A DNA stretch of 64,000 nt, taken from the NCBI RefSeq assembly GCF_018448785.1, contig NZ_JAHCLU010000003.1, positions 1-64,000 on the forward strand. The letters run 5' to 3'. Below are positions 16,797 to 25,154 of the stretch, piece after piece (positions within the stretch are counted from its first letter, which is position 1; each line of letters opens with the position of its first letter). Under the pieces are notes generated by a model, which saw only the letters and a program-made list of their open reading frames with translations, had not been told where the DNA came from and did no database searches. This DNA is from Halomonas jincaotanensis (GTDB lineage: Bacteria; Pseudomonadota; Gammaproteobacteria; Pseudomonadales; Halomonadaceae). A program made the translations under genes and the position numbers.

Positions 16797-17756
16797 ATGC
16801 GAACTCTGAAATATGCTGTCGCCGCCTCACTGCTGGTCACGGCCCCGTTGGCCGCCGCCCAGCAAGTCTCTATTGCCACCGGCGGGACCGGCGGCACCTA
16901 TTACCCCTACGGTGGCGGTCTGGCCGAGATGATCGGCAATCACATCGAAGGCTACGACGCCGTTGCCGAGGTGACCGGGGCATCAGTCGAGAACATGGGC
17001 CTGATCTGGCGCGGTGATTCTGATATTGCTCTGGCACTGGCCGATACCGTCTACCAGGCCTACAACGGCACCGGTGACTTCGAGGACCGTCAGCTCGAGA
17101 GCATACGGGCCCTGGCGTCGATCTACCCCAACGCCGTGCAGATCGTGACCCTGGCCGATTCCGACATCGAGTCGCTGGCTGATTTCGAGGGCAAGACGAT
17201 CTCCGTGGGGGCGCCGGGTAGCGGTACCGAGCTCAACGCCCGCGCCCTGCTCGAGGCCAATGGCATCAGCTATGACGACTTCGATCCGCGCCGCCTGAAT
17301 TTCAACGAGACCGCCGATGCCATCCGTGATGGCGATATCGACGCCGGTATCTGGAGCGTAGGTCCGCCCACCAGTTCAATCCTCAACCTGGCGACCACTC
17401 GCGATATCCGCGTGATCGGCCTTTCCGACGAGGAAATCGCTAACGCCCGCGAGGAGGAGCCGGTGTTTGCCGCCTACGAACTGCGGGCCGGGCTCTACGA
17501 AGGCATGGAAGAAGGCGTGCAGACCATTGGCATTCCCAACGTGCTGGTCGTCAATGACGACATGGACGAGGAACTCGCCTACCAGGTCACCAAGGTGCTG
17601 TTCGAGGAAATCGATGAGCTGATTGCCATCCATCCGGCGGCTGAGGACACTACCGTTGAGTTCAGTGTCAACTCCACGCCGATTCCCTTCCATCCGGGCG
17701 CACTGCGCTACTACGAGGAAGTCGGCGCCGAGGTCAGTGACAACCAGCGTCCCTGA
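16797..17756 (+). CDS. TAXI-family TRAP transporter solute-binding protein
   Basis: 319 aa, signal peptide with cleavage near AAAQQ (residue 22), then the TAXI hallmark IATGGTGGTYYPYGGGLAEMI and VGAPGSGTELNARALLE near 140. It binds a solute (glutamate or other dicarboxylates are typical for TAXI proteins) and hands it to the fused permease encoded two genes on. The ATG follows an excellent GGAGGA. First gene of a three-gene unit with DUF1850 and the permease. Confidence 0.93.
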   Translation: MRTLKYAVAASLLVTAPLAAAQQVSIATGGTGGTYYPYGGGLAEMIGNHIEGYDAVAEVTGASVENMGLIWRGDSDIALALADTVYQAYNGTGDFEDRQLESIRALASIYPNAVQIVTLADSDIESLADFEGKTISVGAPGSGTELNARALLEANGISYDDFDPRRLNFNETADAIRDGDIDAGIWSVGPPTSSILNLATTRDIRVIGLSDEEIANAREEEPVFAAYELRAGLYEGMEEGVQTIGIPNVLVVNDDMDEELAYQVTKVLFEEIDELIAIHPAAEDTTVEFSVNSTPIPFHPGALRYYEEVGAEVSDNQRP

Positions 17757-17762
17757 GGCCGT

Positions 17763-18281
17763 ATGAATCCTTTGCGCCTTATGACAGGGCGGGCCTTGCT
17801 GCCCGCCCTGCTGCTTTGTGCGGGACTTCTGAGCAGCGTTCATGCGGGCCTGCTCGCGGCCGAAGACGCGGCCGTTCTCGAAGTGCTCGACGACCAGGAC
17901 GAGCGCCTGCTGGCGATCCCCATGCCGGAAGGCGCCGGCTGGTGCCTTGGGTGGAACCATTCCGTGGCGGGCTTCGCGGTACTAGACTGCTATCGTCACT
18001 ATGCCGGCCGGATGGTCTTGCAGCGCAGCCACCTGCCGGACTTCGCAGCCGGGCTCGATCACATCCCCGGGCGCGGCCGCCAGGTCTCCGATGGGGAAGG
18101 CGGCTACTGGATCGAGGATATCAACGAGCCCGTGCCGGGCAATGCCTATCGGCTGCGGGTCGGGTCGATGAGCGTCGATCACCGCCTGGTCACCGATAGC
18201 TTGCGTGTCAGCCTGAGTGCCCTGGTGGCCGATCGTCGCGTGACCATTCGACTGGCGGTCCCTTCCCCCCCATCCGATTGA
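17763..18281 (+). CDS. DUF1850 domain protein of the TAXI-TRAP unit
   Basis: 172 aa with an N-terminal signal or anchor (residues about 8-32) and a small periplasmic domain containing WCLGWNHSVAG near residue 59 and GGYWIEDI near 118, the DUF1850 pattern. DUF1850 proteins are commonly encoded between the binding protein and permease of TAXI systems, as here (6 bases after the binding protein, 25 before the permease). The function is unknown; an accessory role in transport is inferred from co-occurrence. Confidence 0.82.
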   Translation: MNPLRLMTGRALLPALLLCAGLLSSVHAGLLAAEDAAVLEVLDDQDERLLAIPMPEGAGWCLGWNHSVAGFAVLDCYRHYAGRMVLQRSHLPDFAAGLDHIPGRGRQVSDGEGGYWIEDINEPVPGNAYRLRVGSMSVDHRLVTDSLRVSLSALVADRRVTIRLAVPSPPSD

Positions 18282-18306
18282 ACGACAACCCTGCGAGAGA
18301 ACCAAG

Positions 18307-20313
18307 ATGAGCGATTCGGGAGTCTCCCCCGTGATCCCCGGCAGCCAGGCGAAGCATCCCCGCCCGGTGTTGTGGCTGATCACCCTGGTGGCGGTAGGGC
18401 TGTCGCTGTTCCAGCTCTATTCCGCCGGTATCCAGCCGCTGGGCCTTTTCTACCAGCGCAGCATCCACTTGATGTTGATCATGATGCTGGCCTTCCTGAT
18501 GTATCCGCTGCTCGGCCCCCACCGGACGCGTGGCCCGGTCAGCGGCCTGATCGATCTGGTGTTCTTCGCCGGTGCGCTGATCACCGGCGGCTACCTGGTG
18601 CTTTTTCTCGACGAGATCATCAGTCGCGCCGGCTTCTGGAGCCAGACTGATATCGTGGTCGGCGGGATCGCCGTCCTGACCGTGCTTGAGGCCGCCCGCC
18701 GCTCGGTGGGGCTGGGAATGACGCTTATCGGGGTGGTGGCGCTGCTCTATGCGCTGGCTGGCCCGCGCGGTGAGTTGCCCTGGCTGAGTCAGTTCCTGCC
18801 AGGAATCCTCGAGCATCGCGGCTACAATCTCGACCGCCTGCTGGGGCAGTTGTATCTGGGGCAGGAGGGAATCTTCGGTCTGCCGCTGGGGGTCGCGGCG
18901 ACCTATATCTTCATTTTTGTGCTGTTTGGCGCCTTCCTGGAAGTCACCGGTGCCGGCAAGTTCTTCATCGAGCTGGCCTATGCCGCCACCGGTCGTCAGC
19001 GCGGGGGACCGGCCAAGGCGGCGGTCATCGCCTCTGCCGGTATGGGGTCGATCTCGGGCAGCGCCATCGCCAACGTGGTGACCACCGGCGCCTTCACCAT
19101 TCCCTTGATGAAGCGCCTGGGCTACAAGCCTCATCAAGCCGGCGGCATCGAGGCCGCGGCCTCCACCGGCGGGCAGATCATGCCGCCCCTGATGGGCGCC
19201 GGTGCCTTCCTGATTGCTGAATACACGCGCATGCCTTATCTCGACGTGGTCAAGGTCAGCATCGTGCCCGCGATGATGTACTTCTCCACCGTCTATCTGT
19301 TCGTGCATATCATCGCGCTCAAGCAGGGCATGCAGGGCATGGCGCGCTCGGAGCTGCCGCAGATGCGCGACGTGATGCGCTCGGGCTGGCACTTCCTGCT
19401 GCCGCTGGGGGTGTTGGTGTGGTTGCTGGTCATGAACCTGTCGCCGATGCGGGTGGGCTTCTACGCGATCCTCACCATGCTCGCCGTGGCGGTGCTGCGC
19501 TTCGCGGTATGGTTCTTCTTCATGGCGCCTCGAGAGGGGCAGGCGGTCACCGCCGATTCGTTGCGCCTGGTCGTGCGCAACGGCCTGATCAAGCTGATGG
19601 AAGCACTGGAGCTGGGCGCGCGGAACGCCGTGGCGGTCTCGATGGCCTGTGCTGTGGCCGGCATCATCGTCGGCGTGGTGGGGCTGACCGGCCTGGGGCT
19701 GAAGTTCTCCTCGATGATGATGGCGTTCTCCGGCGGCAACCTCTTGCTCGCGCTGGTGATGGTACTGCTGGCCAGCCTGGTGCTGGGTATGGGCCTGCCG
19801 GTGACCGCGAGTTACATCGTGCTGATCGTGCTGGTGGGCCCTGCCCTGACGGCCGAGTTCGGGGTGCCGCTGCTGATTGCCCACCTGGTGGTGTTCTGGT
19901 ACTCACAGGATTCCAACGTCACGCCGCCCATTGCCCTGGCTGCCTTCGCCGGGGCGGCGATTGCCGGCAGCAAGCCCATGGAAACCGGCTTCCAGGCCTG
20001 GAAGTTCGCCAAGGGGCTCTATCTGATCCCGTTGTTCATGGTCTACAACCCTGAGATGATCGTGGGCGGGCCGGTGCCGCTGGTGGTCTGGACCATGGTG
20101 ACCGGTTTCCTGGCGCTGGGGGCATTCGCCGCTTCGCTCGAGGGGTATCTGTTTACTAGCATGTCGGTACCGATACGCCTGGTCCTGCTGCCGGCAATCG
20201 TGGCGGTGTTCTACCCCAACCTGATGATCGAGATCGCAGGCGCGGTGGTGATGGCGTTGGCGCTGGCTGGCAACTGGCTTGCCAGCCGGCGCCAGGCGCT
20301 GCCTGTCAGCTGA
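18307..20313 (+). CDS. TRAP transporter permease, 4TM/12TM fusion
   Basis: 668 aa with about 16-18 membrane segments: the small DctQ-like subunit fused ahead of the DctM-like large subunit, the usual state in TAXI systems. Typical large-subunit stretches are SAGMGSISGSAIANVVTTGAFTIPLMK near 240 and EAAASTGGQIMPPLMGAGAF near 280. Together with the TAXI binding protein it should import an organic acid using the Na+ gradient. It ends just before a strong hairpin terminator. Confidence 0.94.
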   Translation: MSDSGVSPVIPGSQAKHPRPVLWLITLVAVGLSLFQLYSAGIQPLGLFYQRSIHLMLIMMLAFLMYPLLGPHRTRGPVSGLIDLVFFAGALITGGYLVLFLDEIISRAGFWSQTDIVVGGIAVLTVLEAARRSVGLGMTLIGVVALLYALAGPRGELPWLSQFLPGILEHRGYNLDRLLGQLYLGQEGIFGLPLGVAATYIFIFVLFGAFLEVTGAGKFFIELAYAATGRQRGGPAKAAVIASAGMGSISGSAIANVVTTGAFTIPLMKRLGYKPHQAGGIEAAASTGGQIMPPLMGAGAFLIAEYTRMPYLDVVKVSIVPAMMYFSTVYLFVHIIALKQGMQGMARSELPQMRDVMRSGWHFLLPLGVLVWLLVMNLSPMRVGFYAILTMLAVAVLRFAVWFFFMAPREGQAVTADSLRLVVRNGLIKLMEALELGARNAVAVSMACAVAGIIVGVVGLTGLGLKFSSMMMAFSGGNLLLALVMVLLASLVLGMGLPVTASYIVLIVLVGPALTAEFGVPLLIAHLVVFWYSQDSNVTPPIALAAFAGAAIAGSKPMETGFQAWKFAKGLYLIPLFMVYNPEMIVGGPVPLVVWTMVTGFLALGAFAASLEGYLFTSMSVPIRLVLLPAIVAVFYPNLMIEIAGAVVMALALAGNWLASRRQALPVS

Positions 20314-20333
20314 GTGCGGCCCTCTGAGCAAGG

Positions 20334-20364
20334 GAAGCCCAGCAGGCATGGCCTGCTGGGCTTC
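20334..20364. terminator. Bidirectional hairpin terminator (TRAP permease / lipoprotein)
   Basis: Perfect 14-bp stem GAAGCCCAGCAGGC / GCCTGCTGGGCTTC with an ATG loop, midway between the convergent TRAP permease and acidic lipoprotein genes. Confidence 0.85.
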
Positions 20365-20385
20365 GAGGTCAGGTTGTCTAGGCGC

Positions 20386-20826
20386 TTACTGCTCGTCTTC
20401 AACGTCGTCTTCGGTCGTTTCCGCGGATGCTTCCGCGTCGTCTGCCATGGGCTCGTCCTCCGCGTCCATGGCGTCGCCTTCCTCGGGCATCTCGTCGGTC
20501 TCCGTGGCCTCTGCATTGGCCTCGATAGCGCTGTCGGTCTCGGCCTCGATGGCGGTGTCGGTGCCCGCTTCGGCCTCTTCTTCCAGCATGGCTTCCTGGG
20601 AGTCCTGGAGGTCCTCGTCCGCCTCGTTCGCGGCCCCTTCGTCGTCGACCATCGCCTCTTCCTCCGGTGCCCCGGCCTCGTCGTCGCCGGCCATGGTGGC
20701 CTGCTCGTCGTCCGTGGTCTCGGTGGCCTGGTCGGTGGTGTCTATCGCCTCTTCGTCAGCGTTGTCGCAGGCGGCCAGCGCCAGGGTGCTGGCGAGTGCA
20801 GCGATCAGGATCATGGAACGCGTCAT
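20386..20826 (-). CDS. Extremely acidic, low-complexity lipoprotein
   Basis: 146 aa. A type II signal peptide ends in LALAAC (Cys20). The residues after the Cys are Asp-Asn, a combination that in enterobacteria keeps lipoproteins in the inner membrane. The mature part is almost only Asp, Glu, Ala, Thr, Met and Gly with no Lys, Arg, His or aromatic residue, so it is strongly negative and probably unfolded. I recognise no family. It is a stand-alone gene with an 8-bp-arm hairpin in its leader. Function unknown; a cation- or water-holding surface spacer in a halophile is a guess. Confidence 0.8.
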   Translation of the reverse strand: MTRSMILIAALASTLALAACDNADEEAIDTTDQATETTDDEQATMAGDDEAGAPEEEAMVDDEGAANEADEDLQDSQEAMLEEEAEAGTDTAIEAETDSAIEANAEATETDEMPEEGDAMDAEDEPMADDAEASAETTEDDVEDEQ

Positions 20827-20850
20827 GTTGTGTCTCCTTCCCGGGATAAG

Positions 20851-20870
20851 GCTCGTGAGGTTTCACGAGC
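20851..20870 (-). promoter_or_regulatory. Hairpin in the lipoprotein leader
   Basis: GCTCGTGA / TCACGAGC with a GGTT loop, 25 bases upstream of the lipoprotein start. Either a 5'-UTR stem or an operator dyad. Confidence 0.4.
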
Positions 20871-21077
20871 GACGTTTCATTGCCCAAGACTAAGGGATAG
20901 TCGTCCAGACAGGGCGCAACAAGGGTGCAAGCGTTGTCGCCTGTCAACGACGGTGGCATGCAGCGAGACTTTCCATGACCCGCTGGAGGCGGTATGCTGC
21001 GCGGTTTTCCGGCGGCTATGTTTGTGTTGTCGGGCCGTCGTTGCGTGTCGCGACATCATTACCGGGGGGAGTTGTCC

Positions 21078-21599
21078 ATGCAGTCGTCGCACCAGGCGCC
21101 ACGGGTTGGCGTGATCATGGGGTCGAAATCCGATTGGCCGGTCATGGAACATGCCGTGTCGATACTCGAGCGATTGGGCGTGGCCTTCGAGACTCGCGTG
21201 GTCTCCGCCCATCGAACGCCCGACCTGCTCTTCGACTATGCCAGGTCCGCCGCCGGTCGAGGCCTTTCGGTGATCATTGCCGGCGCCGGTGGGGCCGCCC
21301 ATCTGCCTGGCATGGTAGCCTCCCAGACGACGCTGCCGGTGCTCGGCGTACCGGTGGAGTCCAAGGCACTCAAGGGCCTGGACTCGCTACTCTCCATCGT
21401 GCAGATGCCCGGCGGTGTCGCCGTGGGGACGCTTGCCATCGGCAAGGCCGGCGCCACCAACGCGGGCCTCCTGGCCGCGCAGATCCTTGGCTTGCAGGAC
21501 GCGACCGTGCGTGACGCGGTGGAGGCCTTCCGCGCCGAGCAGACCCAGACGGTGCTGGATCATCCTGATCCCCGGCCTGACCCGCGTCCCAATCCCTGA
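21078..21599 (+). CDS. purE: N5-carboxyaminoimidazole ribonucleotide mutase PurE
   Basis: 173 aa class I Pur[11 protein letters not shown] near residue 14, [10 protein letters not shown] near 43 and [11 protein letters not shown] near 70 give the substrate and active-site motifs (catalytic His in SAHRTP). It converts N5-CAIR to CAIR in purine synthesis. The start follows GGGGGGAG. The C-terminus ends in a 12-bp in-tandem repeat encoding [11 protein letters not shown], which is not a usual part of the family. purK follows after 27 bases. Confidence 0.95.
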   Translation: MQSSHQAPRVGVIMGSKSDWPVMEHAVSILERLGVAFETRVVSAHRTPDLLFDYARSAAGRGLSVIIAGAGGAAHLPGMVASQTTLPVLGVPVESKALKGLDSLLSIVQMPGGVAVGTLAIGKAGATNAGLLAAQILGLQDATVRDAVEAFRAEQTQTVLDHPDPRPDPRPNP

Positions 21600-21626
21600 C
21601 CGAGAAAGACGAGTGAGGCATCAACC

Positions 21627-22739
21627 ATGAACATTGGAGTCCTCGGCGCCGGCCAGCTCGGCCGCATGCTGGCGCTGGCCGGCTACCCCCTGGCCAACCG
21701 CTTCACCTTCCTTGATACGACCGGCCACCCCAGCGCCGGCATCGGCGACGTGATGATCGACACCGACAGGAAGCACCTCGAGGCCTTCCTCGAGAAAGTG
21801 GATCTCGTCACCTACGAGTTCGAGCATCTGCCGGTCTCGCTGGTCCAGGCCATCGAGGAGGTCAGGCCGGTCTACCCCTCCAGCGAGGCCATCCGCGTCT
21901 GCCAGAACCGCGCCGAGGAGAAGGCCCTGTTCGATCGCCTGGGCATCCCGACACCGGCCTACCGGCTGGTGGAGAGCGCCGAGCAACTCGAGGCCGCGGC
22001 CCGCGACTTGGGCTGCCCGGTGGTGGCCAAGTCGGTCACCGAGGGCTATGACGGCAAGGGCCAGGCAGTGATCCGCGACCCTGGGCAAGCAGCAGACGCC
22101 TGGCGTTCCATCAAGCACCCGCGGCTGATCGTCGAGGCCTTCGTCGACTTCGTGCGTGAGGTGTCGATCATCGCCGTGCGTGGGCGCGATGGCCAGGTAG
22201 CCTTCTATCCCATGGCCGAGAACCAGCACCTGGATGGCATCCTGCGCTACTCCGTCGCCCCCATGCCGGACCTCGACGAGAGCGTGCAGCAGGTCGCCGA
22301 CGGTTATATTCGCGCCCTGCTCGACGCGCTCGACTATGTGGGTGTGCTGACTCTGGAACTCTTCCAGACCCGTGTCGGGGCCCTGCTGGCCAATGAGATG
22401 GCTCCCCGGGTACACAACTCCGGCCACTGGTCCATCGATGGCGCCGTGACCAGCCAGTTCGAGAACCACCTGCGTGCCATCCAGGGGCTGCCGCTGGGCG
22501 ATACCGCCGCGCGCATGCCGACCTGCATGGTCAATGTGATCGGCCGGGAGGGCGAGGCGAGCGATATCCTTGCGCTGCCGGATGCCCATCTTCATCGCTA
22601 CGACAAGAGCGAACGCCCCGGGCGAAAGCTGGCTCACATCAACCTGCTGGCCCCCACCCATGCCGAGCTGCTCGAGCGGGTTCGCACCTGTGCGGCCCTG
22701 CTGCCGGACGCCCCCGAGCCGCGCTTCAGCTTCGAGTAG
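21627..22739 (+). CDS. purK: N5-carboxyaminoimidazole ribonucleotide synthase PurK
   Basis: 370 aa ATP-grasp enzyme: N-terminal GVLGAGQLGRMLA, central SVTEGYDGKGQAV near 136 and the metal-binding region TLELFQTRVGALLANEMAPRVHNSGHW near 235-260. It carboxylates AIR with bicarbonate and ATP, feeding PurE. It forms an operon with purE as in many proteobacteria. Confidence 0.95.
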   Translation: MNIGVLGAGQLGRMLALAGYPLANRFTFLDTTGHPSAGIGDVMIDTDRKHLEAFLEKVDLVTYEFEHLPVSLVQAIEEVRPVYPSSEAIRVCQNRAEEKALFDRLGIPTPAYRLVESAEQLEAAARDLGCPVVAKSVTEGYDGKGQAVIRDPGQAADAWRSIKHPRLIVEAFVDFVREVSIIAVRGRDGQVAFYPMAENQHLDGILRYSVAPMPDLDESVQQVADGYIRALLDALDYVGVLTLELFQTRVGALLANEMAPRVHNSGHWSIDGAVTSQFENHLRAIQGLPLGDTAARMPTCMVNVIGREGEASDILALPDAHLHRYDKSERPGRKLAHINLLAPTHAELLERVRTCAALLPDAPEPRFSFE

Positions 22740-22774
22740 GCACCCCGGCAGTAGCGGACCCATTCTACTCTTGG

Positions 22775-22788
22775 CTGATGCAGATCAA
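22775..22788 (+). promoter_or_regulatory. FNR/Anr-type box
   Basis: CTGATGCAGATCAA matches TTGATnnnnATCAA in 9 of 10 defined positions. It lies 86-99 bases upstream of the start of the flavocytochrome gene, so that operon is probably under oxygen-responsive control. No matching -10 box was confidently placed. Confidence 0.5.
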
Positions 22789-22873
22789 TCATTGCGAAGT
22801 AATGGGTGTTCGGCCTTGAAGGCTGATGACGATCGACGACACTGATAGGCAGTATTCGGCGCGGGGAGGGGGA

Positions 22874-24166
22874 ATGCGGCGACTGATCAGGTCGGGCGAT
22901 ATTGCCCTGATCGTCCTACTTTTGTTGCCACTGGCGGTGGCGTTGCCGTGGCTGGGCTGGCCCCGGGGGCCGCCCGAGCTGTGGCTGACCTGGGTGGGGC
23001 GAGTGACCGGCATCCTGGGGCTGGCTATGATGCTGCTGGCCGCAGTAGTGAGCTGCCGGGTGCCTGGTTTCGATCGCCCCTTCGGCGGGCTGACGCGGCT
23101 CTGGAAGCTGCACCACTGGCTGGGCTTCTGGGCCTTCATCTTGGTGATGTTCCACGCCCTGGCGCTGGGGTTGGCGTCGGTGCCGACTTCCCTGAACGCC
23201 GCGGTGGCGACCCTCTTCCCGCCGGTTTCCCATGGCAGCATCTGGCTTGGCTGGTTGGCCTGGGTAGCTCTGGTGGTGTTCCTGGCACCCACCTTCGACT
23301 TTTTCGGCAAGCCCCACTACCAACGCTGGAAGCGCCTGCACCTGGTCTCGGCGGCGGCACTGCTGCTGGGACTCTGGCACGCCCTGTTGCTGGCAGGCGA
23401 GGCCTGGCCCTGGTGGCTGCTGGGTATCGCCGGGCTGAGTGCCATTGCCTGGCGCAAGGGAGCGGCGCCGAGGCGTCAGCATGCCTATCGCATTGAGACG
23501 GTAGAGCCCCTGGCGCGAGGCGTGGTGGAACTGGTGCTGCGACCCGAGGGGGGTGGCATCCACTATGAAACAGGCCAGTTCGTCTATCTCTCGCCACTTG
23601 ACGAGTCGCTTCCCGCCGGGCGTGGCGAGGAGCATCCCTATACCATCTCGTCGGCACCGTCGGATGATCGGTTGCGTATCGGCATCAAGGACCTGGGTGA
23701 CGCCAGCCATGCCTTGCAGACAGTGACGCCCGAGACCCGGGTGCTGGTCGAAGGGCCCTACGGAGAGTTCTTCGAGCGTCACTTCCCCGAGCGTGACATG
23801 CTCTGGCTGGGCGGTGGCATCGGCATCACCCCCTTCGTCGGCGGCGCCCGCGACCTGGCTACTGGAGCGGAGGCCGAGGGTCATGTCCACCTCTTCTATC
23901 TCGCCCACGACTCCGAGCGCGCCTACTACCGCGAAGAACTCGAGGGGATCGCCGAGGCCCATGAGGTCTTCACCTTCACGCTTCACTTCTATCGCGACCA
24001 TGGGCCCCTCAGCGAGGCCTTCCTGCGCGAGCACTGCCCTGACTTTACCGAGCGGGAGATCTACCTTTGCGGCCCGCCGGCCATGAACGCCCACCTGCAG
24101 TGGCTGCTGTCCGAGCAGGGGGTTCCCGCGTCACGCATCCACAGCGAGGTCTTCGATTTCCTATGA
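22874..24166 (+). CDS. Ferric reductase-like/NOX-type transmembrane flavocytochrome
   Basis: 430 aa. Residues 1-190 hold about six membrane helices with paired His ligands for b-type haems (HHWLGFWAFILVMFH near 80-95 and HLVSAAALLLGLWH near 158-171). Then come an FAD domain (HPYTISSAP near 258) and an NAD(P) domain (GGGIGITPF near 318, YLCGPPAM near 396). It should move electrons from cytosolic NAD(P)H across the membrane. The start is the ATG behind GGGGAGGGGG; an ATG 16 codons earlier is less likely. The next gene overlaps by four bases, so its product is the likely periplasmic electron acceptor. Confidence 0.88.
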   Translation: MRRLIRSGDIALIVLLLLPLAVALPWLGWPRGPPELWLTWVGRVTGILGLAMMLLAAVVSCRVPGFDRPFGGLTRLWKLHHWLGFWAFILVMFHALALGLASVPTSLNAAVATLFPPVSHGSIWLGWLAWVALVVFLAPTFDFFGKPHYQRWKRLHLVSAAALLLGLWHALLLAGEAWPWWLLGIAGLSAIAWRKGAAPRRQHAYRIETVEPLARGVVELVLRPEGGGIHYETGQFVYLSPLDESLPAGRGEEHPYTISSAPSDDRLRIGIKDLGDASHALQTVTPETRVLVEGPYGEFFERHFPERDMLWLGGGIGITPFVGGARDLATGAEAEGHVHLFYLAHDSERAYYREELEGIAEAHEVFTFTLHFYRDHGPLSEAFLREHCPDFTEREIYLCGPPAMNAHLQWLLSEQGVPASRIHSEVFDFL

Positions 24167-25008
24167 ACATCCACAAGATCGCCTACTCCTTCTTCATCGC
24201 CTTCGTGGCGAGCCTTATTACCCTGGTTTCGGTCAGTGCCCTCTCCAGCAGTGACCGTGACGAGATCGATGATGATGGCCTTGACCCCATCACCCTGGCC
24301 GAGCTGGCCGAGCACGATAGCGCCGAGAGTTGCTGGAAGGCGATCGATGGCCGGGTCTACGACATTACCGACTATGTGCCCAACCATCCCACCGAGGAGT
24401 CGGTGATCCTCGAGTGGTGTGGCCGCGAGGCCACCGAGGGCTGGGACAATAAGCGCCCAGGGGTGCCCCACAGCCCGCGTGCCGAGGGAATGCTGGAGGA
24501 CTATCTGATCGGGCGTTTGGTCGACCAGACCGTTGAGCCTGTCGCTGCCGAGACCTCTTCAACCGACGAGAAGGCCGGCGATGACGCCGATATCGCCGAG
24601 ACACGCCTCTCGCCCGCCGAGGATCAACGACTGCACCAGGCGCTGATGGGCCTGCCCCTGGATGGCCGTTACCGCGGGGTGTTTAGCGACAGCGATGAGA
24701 TGCAGGTCAACGTTCAGTTCGACCTGCGTGACGGCCGGCTGTCGAACATCCGCTATCGCCACCTTGCCTATCGCGGCGTCGACTACTTCCTGCTCGGTGA
24801 AGGCGACGACCTCTACCCGGTCATGGTGCAACACCAGCAGCTGATCGATGGCCTCGAGGGCCAGCCGTTGACCTCTATCTTCGCCCTCTACGAGCCCGAA
24901 CGCCTGGCGGAGGATATCGACGGCTACAGCGGTGCGACCCTGCCTGGCAACAAGGTCCACTCGGCTTTCCGCGACGCTATCAACCGCGGTGTCTACAGCT
25001 GGCCCTGA
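24163..25008 (+). CDS. Membrane-anchored cytochrome b5-like and FMN-binding domain protein
   Basis: 281 aa. An N-terminal signal anchor (residues 5-28) leads to a cytochrome b5-like domain at about 40-125 with putative haem His in NHPTEES and PHSPRAEG. The C-terminal domain at about 165-281 is of the FMN_bind type and ends with DGYSGATLPGNKVHSAF. SGAT is the motif where ApbE attaches FMN covalently to Thr. It is translationally coupled (ATGA) to the flavocytochrome, implying an NAD(P)H to haem b to b5/FMN relay on the outer face of the membrane. The final acceptor is unknown. Confidence 0.85.
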   Translation: MNIHKIAYSFFIAFVASLITLVSVSALSSSDRDEIDDDGLDPITLAELAEHDSAESCWKAIDGRVYDITDYVPNHPTEESVILEWCGREATEGWDNKRPGVPHSPRAEGMLEDYLIGRLVDQTVEPVAAETSSTDEKAGDDADIAETRLSPAEDQRLHQALMGLPLDGRYRGVFSDSDEMQVNVQFDLRDGRLSNIRYRHLAYRGVDYFLLGEGDDLYPVMVQHQQLIDGLEGQPLTSIFALYEPERLAEDIDGYSGATLPGNKVHSAFRDAINRGVYSWP

Positions 25009-25154
25009 GTCTTGATCGATAGGACTCACGGTGTTGATCGCCGGGATAGCAGCCCTGCTGGCAGCGGGGTGTTGGTTTTGCTGAGCCGTCACCGCCATGA
25101 CCTGATATTTCAGGCTGGGCGTCTCTTCGCCTGCCATCTTTCGACGCGAGTTCC

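Noticed and set aside
18208..19884. 558-codon minus-strand open frame rich in His, Gln and Arg.
   Set aside because: It is the shadow of the TRAP permease gene, which has clear family motifs and membrane segments.
20925..20940. PurR-box-like sequence GTGCAAGCGTTGTCGC upstream of purE.
   Set aside because: Only about 10 of 16 positions match the enterobacterial consensus and it is about 140 bases from the gene.
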